Positions 47,823-57,811 of a stretch of DNA of 64,000 nucleotides are shown here, piece by piece (the stretch's first letter is position 1; the number at the start of each line of letters is the position of its first letter). The position numbers were made by a program, and so were the translations under genes. Source of the DNA: Hoeflea algicola (GTDB lineage Bacteria > Pseudomonadota > Alphaproteobacteria > Rhizobiales > Rhizobiaceae); assembly GCF_026619415.1 (NCBI RefSeq), contig NZ_JAOVZR010000001.1, forward strand, positions 1,922,001 through 1,986,000. The letters are read 5' to 3'. The notes beneath the pieces are model-generated. The model was not told the DNA's origin. It did not search any database and was given only the letters and a program-made list of their open reading frames with translations.

Positions 47823-48299
47823 ATGGTTGAGAAGGTTCCAATGACGCAAGGAGGCTACACCAAGCTGCGGGATGAACTGCGCTGGCGTCAGCAAACCGAA
47901 CGGCCGCGGATCATCGAGGCGATTTCCGAAGCGCGCGCCCATGGCGACCTTTCCGAAAATGCCGAGTACCATGCCGCCAAGGAAGCCCAGAGCCACAATG
48001 AAGGCCGCATCGGCGAGCTCGAGGATTATATCGGCCGCGCCGATATCATCGATCTGTCGAAGCTGTCGGGCGACACCGTCAAGTTCGGCGCCACCGTCAA
48101 GCTTGTCGACGAAGACACCGAAGAGGAAAAATCCTACCAGATCGTCGGCGACCAGGAAGCCGATGTGAAGGAAGGCCGGATTTCGATCTCCTCGCCGATC
48201 GCCCGCGCGCTAATCGGCAAGTCGGTCGGAGATTCCGTCGAGGTAGTCGCCCCCGGCGGGTCCAAGGCCTACGAGATCCTCGCGGTCAAATGGGGCTGA
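47823..48299 (+). CDS. greA: Transcription elongation factor GreA
   Basis: 158 residues from the ATG at 47823, the standard GreA length. The N-terminal coiled coil ([40 protein letters not shown]) carries the acidic tip (D and E of GDLSENAEY) that enters the secondary channel of RNA polymerase to trigger transcript cleavage. The C-terminal FKBP-like domain includes [10 protein letters not shown] and [20 protein letters not shown]. Confidence 0.97.
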   Translation: MVEKVPMTQGGYTKLRDELRWRQQTERPRIIEAISEARAHGDLSENAEYHAAKEAQSHNEGRIGELEDYIGRADIIDLSKLSGDTVKFGATVKLVDEDTEEEKSYQIVGDQEADVKEGRISISSPIARALIGKSVGDSVEVVAPGGSKAYEILAVKWG

Positions 48300-48330
48300 T
48301 CGCTCCGCGCCGCGATCACTGGAAAATAAG

Positions 48331-49428
48331 ATGAGCAATAACGACCCCGCCAACGGCCTTGGACACCCCAATGCCGCTGGCGGGCGTTTACCCGTGTTCG
48401 TGCTCAACATGCACCGCAATTTCACCGGCGTCTCCGCGACCGCCGCTGCAGTGGTCCGCCAGCAGCTTGACCGCTATGACGTCAAGCTGGTCGGCGGCCC
48501 GCTTCCCGGCTGCCCCGAACCGCTGTCATGGCGCCATGCGCTTATGCTGTCGCGCGCACCGCCGCCTGGCCGTCCGTTCCACATCTGGCATGTACGTCGC
48601 AATCCCGAAATGCGCGCAGGCATCTTTGGCCGCGACGTGCTGCGGCTGCCGGTGCGGCTGGTTTTCACCTCTTCGGCCCAGCGCCGCCACAGCCTGATCC
48701 CGCGCTGGCTGATCTCGCGCATGGACGCCATTATCGCCACCACCGATGAAGCCGCCCGGTTTGTTGGGAATGTACGCGCGGTGGTGCCGCACGGGGTCGA
48801 TGTCGAGCGCTTTCACCCGGCCACGTCGCGAGACCAGGCCTGGGCCGCAAGCGGCTACCCGGGCACGGCCGGCATCGCCACCATCGGCAGAATCCGCGAG
48901 GAAAAAGGCACCGACCGCTTTGTCACAACAATGATTGCCGCCCTGCCCCGCCTTCCGGGCCACACCGCATTGGTGATCGGCAAGGCGGCGCCGGAGCATG
49001 TCGGGTTTCTGGCCCGGTTGCGCCAGCAGGTGGCCGATGCCGGGCTCAGCGAGCGAATATTGTTTCCCGGCGAAATCGACGCCGAAGCAATGCCCGGTCT
49101 GGTGCGCGGATTGAGCCTGCTCGTGGCCCTGCCACGCTATGAGGGCTACGGTGTCACGCCGCTCGAGGCGATGGCCTCGGGCGTGCCGTTCGTGGCCAGC
49201 AACGCCGGCTGGTTCGAGGCATTTTCAGATAGTGGTGCGGCAGGTCTGGTGGTTCCGGACGGCGCACCGCAAGTGGCCGCGGACCGGGCCGTCGAAATAC
49301 TTTCCGACACGGCGCGGCATCAGGCAATGGCGCTTGCGGCCCGTGCCACAGCCGTTGACCAGTTCAGCGTCGCCGCCGAAGCTGAAGCCATCAACAAGGT
49401 TTATGAGGATCTTTGGCAGCAAGCCTGA
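48331..49428 (+). CDS. lpsB: Glycosyltransferase family 4, probable LPS-core mannosyltransferase
   Basis: 365 residues, GT-B fold. The N-terminal domain has FVLNMHRNFTGVSATAAAVV. The C-terminal domain shows IATIGRIREEKGTDRFVTTM, FPGEIDAEAMPGLVRGLSLL and the GT4 donor-site motif PRYEGYGVTPLEAMASGVPF. Length, sequence style and position right after greA match LpsB of Sinorhizobium meliloti / LpcC of Rhizobium leguminosarum, which add the inner-core mannose to LPS. In S. meliloti the lpsCDE genes lie between lpsB and lrp; they are absent here. The symbol is given by synteny and family, not by search. Confidence 0.8.
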   Translation: MSNNDPANGLGHPNAAGGRLPVFVLNMHRNFTGVSATAAAVVRQQLDRYDVKLVGGPLPGCPEPLSWRHALMLSRAPPPGRPFHIWHVRRNPEMRAGIFGRDVLRLPVRLVFTSSAQRRHSLIPRWLISRMDAIIATTDEAARFVGNVRAVVPHGVDVERFHPATSRDQAWAASGYPGTAGIATIGRIREEKGTDRFVTTMIAALPRLPGHTALVIGKAAPEHVGFLARLRQQVADAGLSERILFPGEIDAEAMPGLVRGLSLLVALPRYEGYGVTPLEAMASGVPFVASNAGWFEAFSDSGAAGLVVPDGAPQVAADRAVEILSDTARHQAMALAARATAVDQFSVAAEAEAINKVYEDLWQQA

Positions 49429-49451
49429 ACGGCAGACCGTGCTGAAACGCC

Positions 49452-49922
49452 CTACAGCGCCACCAGCCCGTCATCCTTGACCTGACGGATGGTCAACATG
49501 GTGCGCACCGTGTCGACATTATCGGTGGCGGTGAGTTGCTCGATCACGAAATCCTGAAAATGCGTCAGATTGCGCGCCACGCAATGCAGCAGGAAATCCG
49601 ATTCACCCGACACCATCCAGGTTTCTCGCACGATCGGCCATTCATTGGTCATCGCCGCGAACGCCTTGAGATTGGCGTCGGACTGATGCTTGAGGCCGAC
49701 CATGCAGAACGCCACCAGGTCAAAACCGAGACTCGGTGCATTGAGCAGCGCCCGGTAGCCGCGGATGATGCCGGCCTGTTCCAGTTTACGCACCCGCCTC
49801 AGGCAGGGCGGTGCAGAAATGCCGACCCGCTCGGACAGATCGACATTGGTGATCCGCCCGTCGGCCTGAAGCTCGCGCAGGATCTTGATGTCAATCGTAT
49901 CGAGTTCAGCCTTGATCGTCAT
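49452..49922 (-). CDS. Lrp/AsnC-family regulator
   Basis: 156 residues from the ATG at 49922. An N-terminal helix-turn-helix (LDTIDIKILRELQADGRITN, VDLSERVGISAPPCLRRVRK, LEQAGIIRGYRALL) is followed by the RAM ligand-binding domain (FDLVAFCMVGLKHQSDANLK, WPIVRETWMVSGESDFLLHC). It belongs to the Lrp group next to trxB in rhizobia. Convergent with the glycosyltransferase gene and divergent from trxB across a 307-bp gap. Confidence 0.94.
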   Translation of the reverse strand: MTIKAELDTIDIKILRELQADGRITNVDLSERVGISAPPCLRRVRKLEQAGIIRGYRALLNAPSLGFDLVAFCMVGLKHQSDANLKAFAAMTNEWPIVRETWMVSGESDFLLHCVARNLTHFQDFVIEQLTATDNVDTVRTMLTIRQVKDDGLVAL

Positions 49923-50229
49923 TGATCCATTCCCGTTTGATACCCGGATTGAGGGTTGACCCGGTACCGAATCTTGCCGATAGGCGCCCTGCTTGCGAAA
50001 CTTTATTGCGCCACGGTAGTGCTGCTGTAAAGCCTCAGGCGGGGGTGAAAGCGCGATGTTCTGTGCGTAACCACATTGTTGTGCTTGAAACCGCACCGTG
50101 CCCATACCTAAATGACACTTTGACCGACGCGCGCTTTGCTGCGTGTTGCGGATTGGCCAGCTTTCGGATTTGATGCGTCGCAAGACTTGGCTCAATTTGG
50201 CTGTCTTCAACTATTTTCAGGATTGTCCC

Positions 50230-51204
50230 ATGTCCAGCCGTCACGTTCCCGTTCTTATTATCGGCTCAGGCCCGGCGGGCTACACTGCCGCGATTTACGC
50301 AGCCCGCGCCATGCTCGAACCGGTGCTGATTGCCGGCATGGAACAGGGCGGACAACTGATGATCACCACCGACGTGGAAAACTATCCCGGCTATGCCGAG
50401 CCGGTGCAGGGCCCGTGGATGATGGAGCAGATGCTCAAACAGGCCGAACATGTCGGCGCCGAAATCGTCAACGATCTGGTCACCGAGGTCGAGATGACCC
50501 AGCGGCCGTTTACCGTGAACACGGACTCGGGCGCGGTGTGGACCTGTGACGCGTTGATTATCGCCACCGGAGCGCAGGCCAAGTGGCTGGAAATCCCGAC
50601 CGAAAAGCAGTTCATGGGATTCGGCGTCTCCGCCTGCGCCACCTGCGACGGATTTTTCTACCGCGGCAAGCATGTGATCGTGGTCGGCGGCGGCAACTCC
50701 GCTGTCGAGGAAGCGTTGTATCTCTCCAATCTGGCAAGCCAGGTGACCGTGGTTCACCGGCGCGACAGTTTCCGTGCCGAAAAGATCCTGCAACAGCGGC
50801 TGTTCGACAAGCCCAACGTCGACATCATCTGGGATACCGAGGTGATCGAATATCTCGGCGCACCGGCGCAACCGCCGATGCCGGCTTCCGTCAATGGTGC
50901 CCGGTTGAAAAACCGCAAGACCGGCGAGATCACCGACATGCCGATCGATGGCATCTTCGTCGCCATCGGTCACGCGCCCGCTGTCAGCCTGTTCAAGGAC
51001 AAGCTCAAGCACAAGCCGAACGGCTATTTGTGGACCGCGCCGGATTCGACGGCCACCGATGTGCCCGGGGTTTTTGCCGCAGGCGACGTCACCGACGACA
51101 TTTATCGGCAGGCGGTCACCGCCGCCGGCATGGGATGCATGGCCGCACTTGAAGCGGAACGCTATCTCGCCGGCCAGGTCAGACACGCCGAAGCCGCCGA
51201 ATAG
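50230..51204 (+). CDS. trxB: Thioredoxin reductase
   Basis: 324 residues from the ATG at 50230. FAD-binding GSGPAGYTAAIYAARA at the N-terminus, redox-active disulfide CATC (Cys136, Cys139), NADPH-binding GGGNSAVEEALYLS (153 on), VHRRDSFRA for the NADPH 2'-phosphate, and the C-terminal FAD motif GVFAAGDVTDDIYRQAVTAA. It passes electrons from NADPH to thioredoxin. Followed by the redox-responsive regulator lsrB 74 bp downstream, so the two may be co-transcribed. Confidence 0.97.
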   Translation: MSSRHVPVLIIGSGPAGYTAAIYAARAMLEPVLIAGMEQGGQLMITTDVENYPGYAEPVQGPWMMEQMLKQAEHVGAEIVNDLVTEVEMTQRPFTVNTDSGAVWTCDALIIATGAQAKWLEIPTEKQFMGFGVSACATCDGFFYRGKHVIVVGGGNSAVEEALYLSNLASQVTVVHRRDSFRAEKILQQRLFDKPNVDIIWDTEVIEYLGAPAQPPMPASVNGARLKNRKTGEITDMPIDGIFVAIGHAPAVSLFKDKLKHKPNGYLWTAPDSTATDVPGVFAAGDVTDDIYRQAVTAAGMGCMAALEAERYLAGQVRHAEAAE

Positions 51205-51278
51205 GCGGCCACGCGCCGCAATGAAGCCGGAAAACCGGCAAAATAATAAGGCCGCAACAAACACGGCCGGGGGGAATT

Positions 51279-52184
51279 GTGAGTAACATGCCGCTCGATT
51301 GGGATAAACTGCGCATATTTCACGCTGCCGCGGAGGCAGGCTCCTTCACCCATGCGGCAGAAAAGCTGCACATGTCACAATCGGCCATCAGCCGCCAGGT
51401 TTCGGCGTTGGAAATGGATATCGGCGCCAAGCTGTTCCATCGCCATGCCCGCGGCCTGATCCTGTCGGAACAGGGCGAGATCCTCTACCAGACGGCCCAC
51501 GAGGTGCTGATGAAACTGGAGTCGGTGAAAAGCCGGCTGACCGAAACCCGCGAGTTGCCCTCGGGCAAGCTCAGGGTCACCACCACTGTCGGGTTTGGCC
51601 AGAGCTGGCTGACCGAGAAGGTGCAGGAGTTTCTTGATCTCTATCCCGACGTCCAGGTGCAATTGCTGCTCGACAACGACGAGCTCGATGTCAACATGCG
51701 CATGGCCGATTGCGCCATCCGCCTGCGCCAACCGCAACAACCGGACCTGATCCAGCGCCGGTTGTTCACGGTGCATTTCCATATCTATGCTGCACCTTCC
51801 TACATCGCCCGACATGGCGAGCCGAAGACGCTCGACGATCTGGACCATCACCGCATTGTCACCTTTGGCGAACCGGCGCCAAACTACCTGCGCGACGTCA
51901 ACTGGCTGGAGATTGCCGGCCGCAGCCCGGAAAATCCCCGGATGGCGCATTTGCAGATCAACAACATGCCGGCGGTGCGCCGTGCCACCCTCAACGGCAC
52001 CGGAATATCGCTGCTGCCCGATTATATGGTCAGCCGCGACCTAGCGCTGGTCAAACTCGATATTCCGGCCGACATTCCCACCTTCGACACCTATTTCTGC
52101 TACCCCCAGGAAATCAAGAACGCGGCCAAACTCAAGGCCTTCCGGGATTTCCTGATTTCCAAGGCGCGCAACTGGAGTTATTGA
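51279..52184 (+). CDS. lsrB: LysR-family regulator LsrB
   Basis: 301 residues from a GTG at 51279 (GGGGGGAATT just upstream; an ATG at 51288 is the alternative). A LysR helix-turn-helix (LRIFHAAAEAGSFTHAAEKL, HMSQSAISRQVSALE) is followed by the effector domain. Its place right after trxB matches lsrB of Sinorhizobium meliloti, a redox-sensing activator needed for LPS synthesis, glutathione balance and symbiosis. Cys145 (MADCAIR) corresponds in context to a Cys reported to sense oxidation there; a second Cys lies in YFCYPQE. The AbcR-like sRNA array begins about 90 bp downstream. Confidence 0.88.
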   Translation: MSNMPLDWDKLRIFHAAAEAGSFTHAAEKLHMSQSAISRQVSALEMDIGAKLFHRHARGLILSEQGEILYQTAHEVLMKLESVKSRLTETRELPSGKLRVTTTVGFGQSWLTEKVQEFLDLYPDVQVQLLLDNDELDVNMRMADCAIRLRQPQQPDLIQRRLFTVHFHIYAAPSYIARHGEPKTLDDLDHHRIVTFGEPAPNYLRDVNWLEIAGRSPENPRMAHLQINNMPAVRRATLNGTGISLLPDYMVSRDLALVKLDIPADIPTFDTYFCYPQEIKNAAKLKAFRDFLISKARNWSY

Positions 52185-52333
52185 GCGCGATCTTCTCAAG
52201 CCGGTCCAAGGACGACCGGATTTGCCGACCCGAGGGAAAATACTCGTTTAAAATGCAGGTATGTGCCAAACGCATGGCTGGCATGCGCAAGCTACCCTTG
52301 CGTAATGCTCAATAAAGCACCATATCGATTATA

Positions 52334-52452
52334 GCTGATGCACCTTTGGCGGCCTACTCCTCCCAGTGCCGCCGCATGAGCTGTTCCCCTCTGGAGGTTT
52401 TTGACCTTCATACTTGATTGGGCCCGAGAGCAATCTCGCGGCCCATTTTTTT
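52334..52452 (+). ncRNA. AbcR/ar15-like sRNA, copy 1
   Basis: The promoter hexamers CTTGCG (about 52299-52304) and CATATC (52321-52326) place the start near 52334. The first hairpin is GGCGGC/GCCGCC with TACTCCTCCCAG in the loop, complementary to Shine-Dalgarno sequences. An intrinsic terminator ends at 52452. The anti-SD CTCCCA loop, about 118-nt length, tandem arrangement and location next to lsrB match the ar15 (AbcR) family, Hfq-dependent repressors of ABC-transporter mRNAs in rhizobia, Agrobacterium and Brucella. The start site is inferred. Confidence 0.75.
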
Positions 52453-52585
52453 GCCTGAATTCTGCCTCTCGGTGACCCACCCTGCGCACAGGATGTGCAT
52501 CGCAGCAATTGCATGCGCCGACTGCATGGCTGGCATGCGCCATCTGTCCTTGCGTAATGCTCAATAAAGCACCATATCGGCTGCA

Positions 52586-52703
52586 GCTGATGCATCTTTT
52601 GGCGGCCCTCCTCCCAGTGTCGCCGCATGAGCTGTTCCCCTCTGGAGGTTTTTGACCTTCATACTTGATTGGGCCCGAGAGCAATCTCGCGGCCCATTTT
52701 TTT
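52586..52703 (+). ncRNA. AbcR/ar15-like sRNA, copy 2
   Basis: Same layout: CATATC at 52573-52578, hairpin GGCGGC/GTCGCC (one G-U pair) with CTCCTCCCAG in the loop, CCCCTCTGGAGG, terminator and T7 ending at 52703. Almost identical to copy 3. Confidence 0.75.
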
Positions 52704-52836
52704 GCCTGAATTCTGCCTCTCGGTGACCCACCCTGCGCACAGGATGTGCATCGCAGCAATTGCATGCGCCGACTGCATGGCTGGCATGCGCCATCTGTCC
52801 TTGCGTAATGCTCAATAAAGCACCATATCGGCTGCA

Positions 52837-52954
52837 GCTGATGCACCTTTTGGCGGCCCTCCTCCCAGTGTCGCCGCATGAGCTGTTCCCCTCTGGAGGT
52901 TTTTGACCTTCATACTTGATTGGGCCCGAGAGCGATCTCGCGGCCCATTTTTTT
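52837..52954 (+). ncRNA. AbcR/ar15-like sRNA, copy 3
   Basis: CATATC at 52824-52829, same first hairpin as copy 2. The only change in the terminator is one base in its loop (GCGA for GCAA), so pairing is kept. T7 ends at 52954. Confidence 0.75.
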
Positions 52955-53088
52955 GCCTGAATTTTCGCCGGAAGGTAAATGCGGAAGCATAGAATATATG
53001 CACCGCAACAATGGCATGCGCCGACTGCATGGCTGGCATGCATCATCCATCCTTGCGGGCTGCTCAATAAAGCACCATATCGACTGCA

Positions 53089-53207
53089 GCTGATGCACTT
53101 ATGGCGGTCTACTCCTCCCAGTGCCGCCGCATGAGCTGTTCCCCTCTGGAGGTTTTTGACCTTCATACTTGATTGGGCCCGAGAGCAATCTCGCGGCCCA
53201 TTTTTTT
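53089..53207 (+). ncRNA. AbcR/ar15-like sRNA, copy 4
   Basis: CATATC at 53076-53081. The -35 region is weaker (CTTGCGGGCTG rather than CTTGCGTAATG). The first hairpin reads GGCGGT/GCCGCC with the same TACTCCTCCCAG loop as copy 1. Terminator and T7 end at 53207, where the array stops abruptly. Confidence 0.75.
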
Positions 53208-53271
53208 GCACCTGTCCCAAAGGCCGGTCAGAACGCCGGTGTCGTGGACGACCGGCGCACCCAACCGCAGC

Positions 53272-54324
53272 TCACGCCGCCACGCTTTCGGCATCAGCCA
53301 CCAACCGCTGTTGCGAAGCGGATGGACCAGCTGCCGCGTCAAGACAACCGAGGCTGACCAGGGTTTCGCGGATGGCCAGGTCGATCGGTGTATGCGGCTC
53401 CGCGCCAAGAAAGCCGACCAACTTGTCATTGCTCATACGCACGGGCTTTTGCCAGAGATAGCGCATTTCCAGAAGCTCCGGAAACACCGGCACGAACGGT
53501 CGGGCGAGACGCAACAGCCACCAGGGAAACTGCTTTGTGCGCAACCCAAACTGGCCGGTCACGCGGCGGATGGCGGCACCCAGCTGGGTACCGTCATGAT
53601 CCCAAAACCCCTCCATGTGAAAGCGGGCGAATGACGGCAGTTCGTCGGCGCGCTCGACCAGCCGCAACATGGTTTCGGCAACATCGGGCAGATAGGCCCA
53701 TTGATGGCCGACGCCAGGTGCTGCCGGGTTGGTGATGCTTTTAACCGGCGCGCCGGGCTTGATGACAGCCTGCGCAAACCAGTTGTTGCCGGCGCCGGGA
53801 CCAAAGAAATCACCCGCCCGAACCAACAGCACCTGGGTGCCACGCCCGGCCGCAGCCTCCAGCCGCTGTTCCAGCTTAACGCGGATCTTTCCCTTGAACG
53901 TCACCGGGGTCTGCGGGCTGTTCTCGGTGATGAGGTCCACGGAGTCCGGGCTGTAATTGTAGATCGTCCCAGGCATCAGGATGCGCGCGCCAACGGCCTC
54001 GGCGGCAGCGATGGTGTTGTCGATCATCGGCAGCACCAGCGTGCCCCAGTTGCGATATCCGGGCGGATTGACCGCATGCACGATCAGGCACGCGCCCTGA
54101 GCGGCCCGTATCACGTCGTCGCGGTTCATGGCGTCGCCACCGACCCATTCATATTGCGGCGTGATCACAGCTTGCGCCTGCGCATTACGGTGCATCGCCC
54201 GCACCGCGTAGCCATTGGCGTGCAGCTTGGCCGAAACTGCCGCCCCGATGCCGCCGGTTGCACCCAGCACGAGCGCCAGTCGATTGCCTGCACCAGGCTC
54301 TGCCTTGTTCTCGTTAACAGTCAT
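53272..54324 (-). CDS. NAD-dependent epimerase/dehydratase-type oxidoreductase
   Basis: 350 residues. Rossmann dinucleotide motif LVLGATGGIGAAVSAKL (18-34). Further on, VHAVNPPGYRNWGTLVLPMI, ILMPGTIYNYSPDSVD (the Tyr of the YxxxK region is displaced, with IRVKLEQRLEAA following) and VRAGDFFGPGAGNNWF belong to the extended/atypical SDR group. It probably reduces or isomerises a small molecule using NAD(P); substrate unknown. Divergent from a LysR regulator 93 bp away that likely controls it. Confidence 0.85.
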   Translation of the reverse strand: MTVNENKAEPGAGNRLALVLGATGGIGAAVSAKLHANGYAVRAMHRNAQAQAVITPQYEWVGGDAMNRDDVIRAAQGACLIVHAVNPPGYRNWGTLVLPMIDNTIAAAEAVGARILMPGTIYNYSPDSVDLITENSPQTPVTFKGKIRVKLEQRLEAAAGRGTQVLLVRAGDFFGPGAGNNWFAQAVIKPGAPVKSITNPAAPGVGHQWAYLPDVAETMLRLVERADELPSFARFHMEGFWDHDGTQLGAAIRRVTGQFGLRTKQFPWWLLRLARPFVPVFPELLEMRYLWQKPVRMSNDKLVGFLGAEPHTPIDLAIRETLVSLGCLDAAAGPSASQQRLVADAESVAA

Positions 54325-54417
54325 GTTCTCTCTCCTGTGGTTTGGATGAGGACATCATGCCGACAAACTCAACTAACCGGAATTGTGTATTTTTCTAGAG
54401 TTGCTATACATAAATGT

Positions 54418-55338
54418 ATGACGAAGACAGTTCTCGACTGGGATCACTACCGAACCTTTCTGGCTCTCCTGCAGGAAGGCTCGCAATCAGCGGCAGCCCG
54501 CGCGCTGGGCCTGACCCAGCCGACTGTTGGGCGGCATCTCGACGCGCTTGAGGCTGCCGCCGGCAAGCCGCTGTTCCTCCGCTCCTATCAAGGATTGTTG
54601 CCAACCGAGACCGCGCTGAGCATGCGCAGCTATGCCGAAACCATGGCCGCAAGCGCCGCCGCTCTAGCACGGGCCGCTTCGGGCGACAGCGCAAGCCCCG
54701 AAGGCACCGTTCGGATCAGCGCCAGCGAGGTGATCGGGCTCGAAGTTCTACCGCCCATTCTGGCCCGGCTTCAGGAAGATTATCCGCGTCTGACAATCGA
54801 GCTCTCGCTCTCCGACGCCGTCGAGGACCTTCTCAATCAGCAGGCAGACATTGCCGTAAGAATGGTGGAGCCGACCCAGGGCGCCTTGGTGAGCCGGCGG
54901 ATCGGTGGCATTCCGGTCGGCATATTTGCCCATCGCTGCTACCTTGAACGGCACGGCATCCCGGAGACGACCGAAGATCTTGCGTCACACCGACTGATCG
55001 GATTTGACCACCAGTTCGTGTATGTACGTGAGATAGCGAAACAATTTCCCGGTTTTGCAAACATACGCTTCGATTTCCGCACCGACAGCAATGTCGCTCA
55101 ACTGGCGATGATCCGGGCCGGTGGCGGTATCGGCATGTGTCAGGTCGGGCTGGCCGACCGCGATCCCGATCTGGTGCGGTTGTTTGCCGGGCAGATCGAC
55201 TGGCAGTTGATGACCTTTCTGGTCATGCACGAAAACCTCAGGATGGTTCCACGCTGCCGGGTGGCGTTCGACGCCCTGGCTGAGGGACTTCTCGATTATC
55301 TCGGCACGACGCCGACACCGGCGCCGCAGAGCAATTAG
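54418..55338 (+). CDS. LysR-family regulator
   Basis: 306 residues from the ATG at 54418. DNA-binding HTH DHYRTFLALLQEGSQSAAAR, ALGLTQPTVGRHLDALEAAA, then an effector-binding domain (VRISASEVIGLEVLPPILAR, FRTDSNVAQLAMIRAGGGIG). The AT-rich divergent promoter (54365-54417, CTAGAGTTGCTATACATAAA) sits between it and the epimerase gene, the typical LysR arrangement. Effector unknown. Confidence 0.92.
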   Translation: MTKTVLDWDHYRTFLALLQEGSQSAAARALGLTQPTVGRHLDALEAAAGKPLFLRSYQGLLPTETALSMRSYAETMAASAAALARAASGDSASPEGTVRISASEVIGLEVLPPILARLQEDYPRLTIELSLSDAVEDLLNQQADIAVRMVEPTQGALVSRRIGGIPVGIFAHRCYLERHGIPETTEDLASHRLIGFDHQFVYVREIAKQFPGFANIRFDFRTDSNVAQLAMIRAGGGIGMCQVGLADRDPDLVRLFAGQIDWQLMTFLVMHENLRMVPRCRVAFDALAEGLLDYLGTTPTPAPQSN

Positions 55339-55411
55339 ATCTTTTTGTCCCTGCGTTGAACCGATCCACCGGGAGAACCCACCTTGTCGTATCAGAGCAG
55401 GGAAATGCCGG

Positions 55412-55963
55412 ATGCGCAGCAAGCAGCAAATCGTCGAGGAATATCTGGTGGCCGGCGCGCGCCTGGGTAGCCGCAAGGCGATTGCTCATCTGGCAGACCT
55501 GCGCGGTCCGAGCCTGTTGCGCCATGCACTGAGGTTGCTGGGCAACCGCGAGGATGCCCAGGACGCAGTTCAGGAAGCCTGGATCGAGATCATCAGCGGC
55601 CTGCCAAAATTGCGAGACGACCGCGCGTTCCCTGCCTGGGCCTACCGCATCGTCACCCGGCGGGCGGCACGGCTGATAAGCGGTCGCGTCCGACGCCGCC
55701 AGCAGGAAGCCTACGCCGCCATGGAATCGGATCTGACGGTGGAGGAGACCGGCTCGCTTGCAGCAGATGCACGGGCCGTTCGCCTGGCCATCAGAGCACT
55801 GCCACCACCACAGGCCGCGGCGATCTCACTGTTCTACCTCGAAGACATGAGCGTTGCCGAAGTCGCCATTGCCCTCGATGTGCCGCCCGGCACGATCAAG
55901 ACGCGGTTGATGCACGCCCGCGCCAAACTGAACCAAGCCCTGAAAGGAGACGTCGATGAGTAA
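55412..55963 (+). CDS. ECF-type RNA polymerase sigma factor
   Basis: 183 residues. Region 2: LLRHALRLLGNREDAQDAVQ, EAWIEIISGLPKLRDDRAFP, AWAYRIVTRRAARLI. Region 4: AIRALPPPQAAAISLFYLED, MSVAEVAIALDVPPGTIKTR, LMHARAKL. The next gene overlaps its last eight bases and encodes a small membrane protein, so the pair looks like a sigma factor with its membrane regulator. No zinc-binding HxxxCxxC anti-sigma is present. Confidence 0.92.
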   Translation: MRSKQQIVEEYLVAGARLGSRKAIAHLADLRGPSLLRHALRLLGNREDAQDAVQEAWIEIISGLPKLRDDRAFPAWAYRIVTRRAARLISGRVRRRQQEAYAAMESDLTVEETGSLAADARAVRLAIRALPPPQAAAISLFYLEDMSVAEVAIALDVPPGTIKTRLMHARAKLNQALKGDVDE

Positions 55964-56318
55964 ACTCGACCAATTGATTGAACAGGCCCTGTCCGACCAG
56001 GACAAGGAGATGCTGCGCGAAACCCGGCAACTGGGCTGGTTTGCGCTTGGCGCCAGCCAGTTCAGCGGCAAGCTCGGCTGGGTGACATGGGTGATCATGG
56101 TGGTACAGATCGCCCTGTTCATCACCGCTGTCTGGACCGGATGGCATTTCTTTGCCGCCTCAGAGCCGCTGACCGCGCTGAAATGGGGACTGCCCTCGGC
56201 AACGCTGGTCATTGTGGCAACGATTCTGAAAACCAGTCTGATGCCGCAGATGCAGGCTGACCGGATCCTGCGCGAACTGAAGCGGGTAGAACTTATGATC
56301 GCTCAAAAGGCCGGCTGA
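55956..56318 (+). CDS. Small membrane partner of the ECF sigma factor (DUF6768-like)
   Basis: 120 residues. A soluble N-terminus (MSKLDQLIEQALSDQDKEML) is followed by two membrane helices (WVTWVIMVVQIALFITAVWT, ALKWGLPSATLVIVATILKT) and a cytoplasmic basic helix (RILRELKRVELMIAQK). This architecture occurs next to sigma factors of this kind and may act as an atypical anti-sigma factor. Overlaps the sigma gene by eight bases. Confidence 0.75.
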   Translation: MSKLDQLIEQALSDQDKEMLRETRQLGWFALGASQFSGKLGWVTWVIMVVQIALFITAVWTGWHFFAASEPLTALKWGLPSATLVIVATILKTSLMPQMQADRILRELKRVELMIAQKAG

Positions 56319-56363
56319 AACGCTGTGTTGGCACCGTCCGCCTAATCGCGCCGCCCCATAGCA

Positions 56364-56398
56364 AAGACCCCGCCCTGGGAGCACCAGAGCGGGGTCTT
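56364..56398. terminator. Bidirectional terminator
   Basis: Ten-bp stem AAGACCCCGC/GCGGGGTCTT with a 15-base loop. It lies between the sigma operon (+) and the convergent aminotransferase gene (-). Confidence 0.8.
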
Positions 56399-56421
56399 GT
56401 ATCGCGTTCGCGAGTGGTTGA

Positions 56422-57777
<1,356 letters not shown>

Positions 57778-57811
57778 TTAAGCAGCCACCGAAACCGGAG
57801 ACCTGCGCAAA

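Larger units (their letters stand above)
52272..53208 (+). repeat. Tandem array of four ~252-bp units, each with an AbcR-like sRNA gene
   Basis: Unit starts (marked by GCATGGCTGGCATGCGC or a close variant) are 52272, 52524, 52775 and 53027, giving periods of 252, 251 and 252 bp; the fourth unit lacks the linker. Each unit has a -35-like CTTGCG, a CATATC -10, a GC-rich hairpin with CTCCTCCCAG in its loop, CCCCTCTGGAGG, and a terminator GGGCCCGAGAG...CGGCCCATTTTTTT. Units 1 and 2 share an identical linker, while the third linker has diverged. Frames through the array repeat with the unit and are not proteins. Confidence 0.92.

Noticed and set aside
52292..53220. Long - strand frames with internally repeated protein sequence (KNLQRGTAHAA...)
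   Set aside because: The repetition follows the 252-bp DNA unit and runs through promoters and terminators of the sRNA genes; no start signals. They are antisense shadows.
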